Shown piece by piece: positions 57,489 through 64,000 of a DNA stretch of 64,000 nt; within the stretch, counting starts at the first letter, position 1; the number at the start of each line of letters is the position of its first letter. The notes beneath the pieces are model-generated. The model was not told the origin of the DNA. It saw nothing but the letters and a program-made list of their open reading frames with translations, and did not search any database. A program made the translations under genes and the position numbers. Source of the DNA: Clarkia xantiana subsp. parviflora (Eukaryota > Streptophyta > Magnoliopsida > Myrtales > Onagraceae); contig JAPTYO010000013.1 of NCBI GenBank assembly GCA_036873135.1, positions 18,411,901 to 18,475,900 on the forward strand, read 5' to 3'.

Positions 57489-60400
57489 AAGTCGTTGCGT
57501 AATCATCGGAGTTACGGGCCCAGACGGCATCAGAGTACGCAGTCAAGTGAAGAGAGGAGTGGCGACGGAAATGTAGCCCATGATGAACCGTGCTCTTCAA
57601 GTAACGAAGGACTCGTTTGAGTGCCGCCCAATGGTTAACGGTTGGTGCTTGCATGAATAGTGAGAGTCGGTTAATCGCATAGGAAATGTCCGGCCGAGTG
57701 AGTGAGAGATATTGAAGTGCTTCGACCAATTGGCGATAAATTTGAGTTGAGCATCGGTGGCCAGAGGACTATCACAAGTAATTAGTGCCGAAGTGGATGA
57801 TAGTGGCGTGGATACCGGTTTGGACTCGGTCATCTTGGCCCGATCGAGGATCCGTCGTATGTATTGATTATTTGTGAGGAAGAGACCAGCCGAGGTGGAT
57901 AGAACTTCAATTCCGAGAAAGAAGTTAAGAGAGCCAAGGTCTTTTAGTGAGAACCGATCTGACAATGCATGAATGAACTTCCGTACTGCAGCTTGTTCAC
58001 TTCCTGTAACAATAAGATCATCTACATATACAAGAAAGTAGATGATTATGTTCTTTTAGCATAGGATAAACAACGAGCTGTCTGAGTGTGAATTAACAAA
58101 GTCGTAACCAAGAAAAAAAGAGCGGAGTTCATTGAACCAAGCACGAGGTGCTTGTTTGAGGCCATATATCGCCTTACGGAGACGAAAAATATGAGACGGG
58201 TGCGAGGGATCAACAAACCCGCCAGGTTGGCACATGTATACCTCATCATCGAGATGCCCTTGTAAGAAAGCGTTGTTGACATCAAGTTGTTGAATTTTCC
58301 AGTCACGAGATAGAGCAATCGTCAACACAACCCGAATTGTTGTTGGTTTAACAACAGGACTAAAGGTATCATGAAAATCAAGACCGGGTCGTTGATGAAA
58401 TCCCTTAGCTACTAGACGAGCTTTATAACGCTCAACACTTCCATCGGGACGCCTCTTGATTCTAAACACCCATTTGCAACCTACAATATTAGTGGCCGTT
58501 GAAGCCGGGACAAGTTGCCAAGTGCCATTAGCGAGCAAGGCGTTAAACTCCGCAGACATCGCATCCCTCCATTCCGGAATCTGTAAAGCTTGAGATACAT
58601 TAGATGTCTCAATAGATTGTAATATAGGATTCCTCGTAGCCATAAAGAGTTGCTTATTAGGTTTGTGAATATTGTTTAAAGAGCGCGTTGTCATGGAGTG
58701 CGTTCGTACCGGGATAGGAGGGCAAACCCGATTCGAACAAACCTGGGCTGAGTCGGTTGCTGTCGCAGAATCAGTCGAAGCTCCGTCATTAGTTGGTAAG
58801 GTTGGCAACGGGGTGTCAATGGGCTGGGGCAATGCTGCAGTGGACGAGGCAGGTTGAATATGTGTCATGACAGCTGCTGGAAGAGACGCCACAAGTGACT
58901 GAGATTGTAATGGTGGTACTACTATTGTTAGGATTGAATGGCACAACATGAGGATTAGATGACAAGGCAGCCAACTCATTATCATAACCTGGAAAGTTAG
59001 ACTCATCAAAGACAACATGACGTGAAATGAACGTTTTGTGACTGACCGGGTCAAAACACTTGTACACACTTTGATTTAATGAATACCCAATGAAAATACA
59101 AGGTCTGGAGCGCCCTTCAAGTTTGTGTTTAGAGTATGGACGGAGCCACGGATAACAACGACACCCAAAGACTAAGTTTTGTATAGTTTGGTGTTTCTCG
59201 AAATAGTACCTCAAACGGAGACTGGTTACCTAGTGTTGGGGTCGGAAGACGATTGATTAAATAAGTAGCGGTAAGGAACGCATGAGACCAAAACCTTGTA
59301 GGCAATTGAGCATGATGTAATAAAACAAGACCTGTTTCGACGATGTGTCGATGACGACGCTCAGATAGGCCATTGTGTTCGGGTGTATGTGGTGGAGTTT
59401 TGAAGTGGGAGATTCCGTGTTCGACTAAGAAACCTGCAAGTATTTCATATTTGCCTCCGCCATCTGAGTAAAAACGGTCGAAACCGCTTTGAATTGCATA
59501 AAAACGGTCGAAACATCTGATTTCCGAACAATTGGGTATAGCCCCGTATAACGCGTAAAATGGTCTACAAATATGACATAAAAACGAAAACTATCTATTG
59601 ATATTATATGAGAGGGACCCCAAACATCCGAGAAAATAATTTCAAGAGGTTCTGAACTACGAATACTCGATTCCGAAAATGGAAGTCGATGACTCTAAGA
59701 AACACAAAAATATTCGCATAAACTGGAGCGATTATCCTTATTGAACAAGGAAAATTTATTCTGAATAAACTGAACGACACTATATGATGGGTGCCCAAGT
59801 CGCTTGTGCCAATCCCCGGTTGAACTAGGTGTAGTAGTCATCGCCATTGGTTGGGACGAGGTGACTAACGGCATCGAATATATCCCGCCATTACTTTGCC
59901 CTCGCATGATTGACGCCCCTGTGCTCAAATCCTTCACCAAAAAATAACACGGAAAAAATTCGATTGAAACCGAGTTAGTCTTACAAAAGGCATTTACTGA
60001 AATCAGATTTTTGGTCATCGATGGAACACATAGCACATTAGATAATTGAAATTTCTTGCTAGGAGATGAAATTAGAGCGGATCCAGTATGAGTAACCGGG
60101 AGTTGAGCACCATCTCCCACCGATATCGCATCGTGTCCGACATAAGGAGAGGACAAGGATAAGTTCTCCAATTCGTTTGTCACATGATGAGAGGCACCCG
60201 AATCAAGCAGCCATTCTGGATCACTTTGTTTGCTCGAGGAGGCAGCCACGTTTGCGACCATGTCGGATGGTGGATGAATTTGGTAACACATCTTTGCCGT
60301 GTGCCCGGGTTTCTCGCAAAATTGACAGACAAAACTAGAAAGAATGACGATTATTGGCTGCATTTGTGTCACTCCATTGTTGCTGACCTCCATGATTGGG

Positions 60401-61153
60401 CTGACCTACTCGTGACCTCCATTGCCGGCTTCTATTGTTATAATATTGTTGCTGGTATTGCCTTGTTCGGTTGGTGGGTTGTCCACGAGAGTGAGAATTG
60501 CTGCTCAAAAACACATAAATTTCGAAAATTTTAGGTTTTTAAAGATCAAATACATGATTTGATGTTGAAAATTTCGGAACACATATTGATGTTCATCAAC
60601 CTAAAAATTTCGGATTTTTCATAGATTCAAGAACATCAGTTTATCAAAATTTTAAGAACTTCTAACTCAGACTCTGATACCACTGTTGGATTACGGGGAC
60701 GTAATACTATAGTATGCTAAACGTTTACTAGCAAGAAATCTAATCTACGCAGCGGAATTAGTATACATACATTTTAGCTTTCCTGCCCGAGAATGATGTG
60801 GAGGGAGTTTTGATCCTCCGGTCGGAACCACGTGCAAGTTCTTCGTCAGAAGAAGTCCCACGCGATGTAGCTCCACAACAAGACCTATGATCGATTCTTC
60901 AACGGAGATGGAACCTCGGACTTAATGTTGGTGGTGCCGAAATTTGATTAGGGTGACAAGTTTTCTCCACCTTATGTGGTACTAGGGTTTCGGCCGAACC
61001 ATCTAAAAAGGGGGAGGCCCATTTTGGGCATCCCTTGTCAATTACTAGTTGGATTTGGCCCAATTAGCCCAGACTGACAATTACCTAATTAAATTAGGTA
61101 ATTCCCTTAATTAACGGGCTCCTATTATGGCGCCACATCACCATATGCTAACA
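57489..61153 (-). mobile_element. Cop-4b: truncated Ty1/copia element (copy 2)
   Basis: Duplicate of Cop-4a. LTR 60684-61153, primer site TGGTATCAGAGT, gag tail/protease frame 59695-60393, RT 58056-58630, RT C-terminus and RNase H start 57487-57965. The integrase differs: 35 bases found in copy 1 (from GAGCACGAATCGG) are replaced by 10 bases (AACGGTCGAA) near 59468-59480, which breaks the frame just upstream of the second catalytic Asp. One RT codon differs (CGC to CAC region at 58232, Arg to Cys on the coding strand). Confidence 0.88.
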
Positions 61154-62777
61154 GCATGCCTAACAGAATTCCTCTTGCTTCTGCGAGGAGGCCAAAGCCA
61201 ATGATGAGCAAGTTTATCCCTTTGTCTTCTCGTTATCATCCCCCTAAATAGGAAATTTTCACCATCTCAGACCTTTTTACTTCTTCCTCTCGTTTTCTCT
61301 ATAGAATATGCATAAATTTGATAGCGGTGAAAAAGGAAAAAAAATGGTGGAATGGTCCACAGTCTTATTTGCTAGGTGTTATGGTTTTCGGAGGGAGCGA
61401 ATTGATTAAATCAATAGATTTACGACGAAACAAGGGCGGTTTCCTCAGGATTTTCAGAGGACTAGAAAGGGAGGATGGAATTTGGGTGTTCCATTTTCCA
61501 TCTGAACGTCAAGCTTTGGAAGTCCTTCAGAATGGACCTTTCCAAGTAAATGGCCTAATCTTTGTTCTTGTTCAGGCAGACCCAATAACACATGCAATCA
61601 AACTGAGAGGTATTCCTCCGCATCTTATGAATAAGGAAAATGTCCTATAATTGAATTGGATTTCCATGAGGAGAGGTCTTTGGAAACTGCTTCGAGTGCT
61701 GTTAAATCTGAATTTACCGGTACTGCCTTCACCAGGACTGGCGGTGGGTGTGGTATCATATAAAGTATTGATCAGTTATAGGTTGGGACTACCATGCATG
61801 CAAAAGATGTGGCTGCTTTGGGCATAAATTAGTTGAATGTACACTTCTAGAAGACCAAGTGGTGGCTGCAGGATGATTGAAGCGGTCTTAGATCCTCATA
61901 TAGTTCCTTTTCGTGATATTAATCATGATCTTTACACTTTTGGAAACAGGGGAAGTGGAGTTCTTATCAGATGGATGCCCTATCATGATGATCCAGGTGA
62001 GGTCATCTTACGAAATCAACGAAGAATCCAAGAAAACAGACATGCAGAGAATTTGCAGAACCGGAGGAATCATCGGTCGCCTTGGAACCCTCAACAAGTT
62101 CAACCTGCTGTGGACCCACGAGAAAATTTAATGGATATCGATTATTAAATGCGAGTTCGGAGGGGATAATTTTGGCAATGAATATAGGGAGAATCCAACT
62201 GTTAATCGCATGTCTGGCGATATCAATGATGGTCCACAAGGCATATGACAAATTAGGGTTTTCCCGTTTTTGGAAAAATGGAGCACCTTCTTTGGCCTTT
62301 CTCGGATATGGGATTTTCCAACTAAGTTGCTGCAGCGCACCTATGCCACTCCTTATTCCGACTTTTCTTCCAGGTTGGAATCAACCATGTATGATTCTTT
62401 CGTACATGATGCCTCCAAATACTATTCCAGCACTAGAGGGATCAACTAGTCGGTCTACACCCACTCCACAACCTGCTCGCAATACACAGGGTCATGGTTA
62501 GCTTTCTAGGCCAAACCCTAATTTGCTGTTTCAGGCCTCTGAAGTGACAAAGATGGTCCCTAATGTTGTATCCAGTCTTATGCTGGTGGAAAATGTGCTT
62601 CCAAGCGTCTCTATGCAGTCAGGCCCACAATCAGGACCTTCTCAGTCGAGCCCTAGTATAAGTCACCACCCTCTTTTAAAAGAGCATAATGATGAACTAA
62701 CAATGTTGTTTGTTGCACTAGGGTTTAAAATAGGAATAAGTCAGGAAAACACCGATGATCAGGTTTTGGTGAACTAA
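61154..62777 (+). pseudogene. X3: LINE-type ORF1 relic
   Basis: Matches X1 along its whole length, including the CATG duplication in the zinc knuckle and the stop after NKENVL, and runs on after AATAAGTCA into GGAAAACACCGATGATC, ending in a stop at about 62777. The DUF4283 block is at 61318-61650. It abuts the Cop-4b LTR at GCATGCC, as X2 does with Cop-4a. Confidence 0.65.
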
Positions 62778-63008
62778 CTTATACTTATGGAGAAATACCG
62801 TCTTCTTAATCTTTAATATAAGTATGTGGGAAACCTGGACACACACACATCTGAGGGAGATAAACATGGAGCGGGGAGTTTACAACATAGTTTTGGGTTT
62901 TTAATTAGAAAATCTGTGTTGACAAAGAAATTACTATCTCGACACAAATGGCTATATTTAGAAGAGAAGGAATTATGCTGGTATAGAGAACTCACGATAT
63001 TTAAAGGA
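62778..63008. other. Unassigned stretch between X3 and the Cop-5 LTR
   Basis: A small open frame (62826-63011) has no recognisable features. It may be further LINE relic sequence or the outer flank of Cop-5. Nothing more can be said. Confidence 0.3.
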
Positions 63009-63427
63009 TGAACAATGGAAAGTATTTACTGCAAAAATATGAAAAGGAAATAGCTTTTTATTCTCCTCTACGTTTTAACTGAAAGAAGTACAACTTATAT
63101 AGGAATAGATGTAAACCCTAGAATTTTAAACCGAACCTAAAAAAACTCCTAATAATCTGATAAAATAAAATAAAACAACTACCTACGGATCGGGGGCAAA
63201 CTCTTACGAAAAGATCGCTTAGATTTAAGAAAGAGTCGCTTGGATTTATCCATGGTTTGTTTATTCCTTATCCCGAAAATACTAGTTGAATCTGATCCAT
63301 TTCAAAATTCCAATAAAATGCAACTGGATCTAGTATGAGTTGGCGATCAGAACATATATGGATAGAACTTAAGAAGCAAATAAAAGCAAGATAAACTTGC
63401 AGATTCTACAAGCAAAAAATCCTAACA
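63009..63427 (-). repeat. Cop-5 3' LTR (about 419 bp)
   Basis: The minus strand starts TGTTAGGATTTTTTGCTTG at 63427. A TATA-like CCTATATAAGTTG lies at about 63090-63105. The far end is inferred. Confidence 0.65.
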
Positions 63428-63439
63428 CTCCTCCTTTGC
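63428..63439 (-). promoter_or_regulatory. Cop-5 polypurine tract
   Basis: The minus strand reads GCAAAGGAGGAG immediately before the LTR start, the normal position of the plus-strand primer. Confidence 0.75.
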
Positions 63440-63531
63440 TTTAGAATCTGCAGCCACCTAAATTAAACTCTTTTTTCAGCATAGTCCTCCATTTTCTTCT
63501 TTCTCATTTTCCTGTTTGGTATGCAGACATT

Positions 63532-64000
63532 TTATAGAACAGCAGGATCAATCAAGAAACTTTTACTTCTCATTTTGACCTTCAGAACTTCCTTTTGGCC
63601 AGCATCATAAATAGCACAACAATTGTCTTCAAATAAAAGTCTAAACTTCTTTTCCACCAACTGTCCAACACTTAATATGTTTTTACTGATATTAGGAACA
63701 TAGAGCACATCGGTGATTGTTTTTATGCCTGATTTTGACAAGAGTTCAATTGTTCCATTGCCTTTTACATAAAGATATCTCCCATCGGCAATTCGAATTT
63801 TAGACTCGCTTCGAATTATCTCTCTGAATAGACTCTTATTGGATGTCATGTGATTTGTGCACCCATTGTCAATTAACCAGCTCTCAGAATCATTGTTGAT
63901 TGAGTTACATGAAGCAACAAATAAATGATCATCCTCATCTTCTTCTGCAACTCGACTTTCTTCCTAGATTTGGACTTGGGAGTAGCAGATAATTGCTTCG
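63532..64000 (-). pseudogene. Cop-5 protease and pre-integrase fragment
   Basis: The minus-strand frame enters from the right edge, with a Lys/Ser/Glu-rich gag tail (ATPKSKSRK, with a stop at 63966) and then SWLIDNGCTNHMTSNKSLF, the copia protease site with Asn in place of Ser (DNG against DSG). IADGRYLYVKGNGTIEL and VLYVPNISKNILSVGQLV follow, as in other copia proteins. It stops after SFLIDPAVL, before the zinc finger of integrase. Confidence 0.8.

Larger units (their letters stand above)
53098..61911. repeat. Large duplication, copy 2
   Basis: Partner of 42716-51556. Here the Cop-3 leader is continuous on the left and X3 continues past the point where X2 is interrupted. The copy differs most clearly by a local replacement in the Cop-4 integrase near 59470. 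Confidence 0.95.
63009..64000 (-). mobile_element. Cop-5: pol-deleted Ty1/copia element, right end outside window
   Basis: On the minus strand it has gag tail/protease and pre-integrase sequence, then after a stop at 63532 only about 90 bases before a purine tract (GCAAAGGAGGAG) and the 3' LTR. Integrase, RT and RNase H are missing, so it is an internally deleted copy. The left LTR end is placed at about 63009 by the TG...CA rule and is uncertain. Confidence 0.75.

Overview
The window looks like plant nuclear DNA, almost certainly from a flowering plant, made up of retrotransposons nested inside one another. The basis is Ty1/copia elements primed at TGGTATCAGAGC (initiator Met-tRNA type), Ty3/gypsy elements of the Tat lineage (primer site TTGGCGCCGTCTGTGGGA, a second RNase H domain, an antisense accessory gene), plant-type LTR TATA boxes (TATAAATAGG) and a Mutator-like foldback element. 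I see no convincing host gene, rRNA or tRNA. The species cannot be named from this sequence.

Layout, left to right. 1-3523: part of a gag-protease-only Tat element (TatNA-1, minus) inserted in a decayed copia (Cop-1, minus, 3524-12742). Cop-1 also carries a non-coding LTR element (NAL-1, 8637-11822, target-site duplication GTGAC). Cop-1 itself sits in the RNase H region of a second copia (Cop-2, minus, 12743-41126). Cop-2 is split by three Tat insertions, each with a perfect 5-bp target duplication: TatNA-2 (13201-20093, CCAGC), the LTR-gag-LTR deletion derivative Tat-1d (21404-24456, GTTCT) and the gag-pol element Tat-2 (24727-35911, TGTAC). A Mutator-like 824-bp palindrome (38503-39326) sits in the Cop-2 leader. 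Removing these leaves about 6.4 kb of Cop-2, whose pol order (gag, protease, integrase, RT, RNase H) is then continuous.

41127-62770 holds a recent duplication of about 8.8 kb (42716-51556 and 53098-61911). Each copy contains a copia leader and gag remnant (Cop-3, plus strand), a non-coding LTR element truncated on its right (NAL-2), a truncated copia (Cop-4, minus) and a LINE-type ORF1 relic (X). X occurs three times (41127, 50797, 61154). The window ends in a pol-deleted copia (Cop-5, minus).

How the parts work together. Tat-2 is the only element here with a nearly complete gag, protease, RT, two RNase H domains and integrase. Tat-1d and the TatNA elements lack RT and integrase, so they would need such enzymes from elsewhere. 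Tat-2 and TatNA-2 both carry an antisense gene between their tandem repeats and the 3' LTR. In both, a TATA-like box lies upstream of the antisense start; in Tat-2 introns can be recognised. That antisense unit, its presence in an RT-less family, and the long conserved copia leaders are the features most worth following up.
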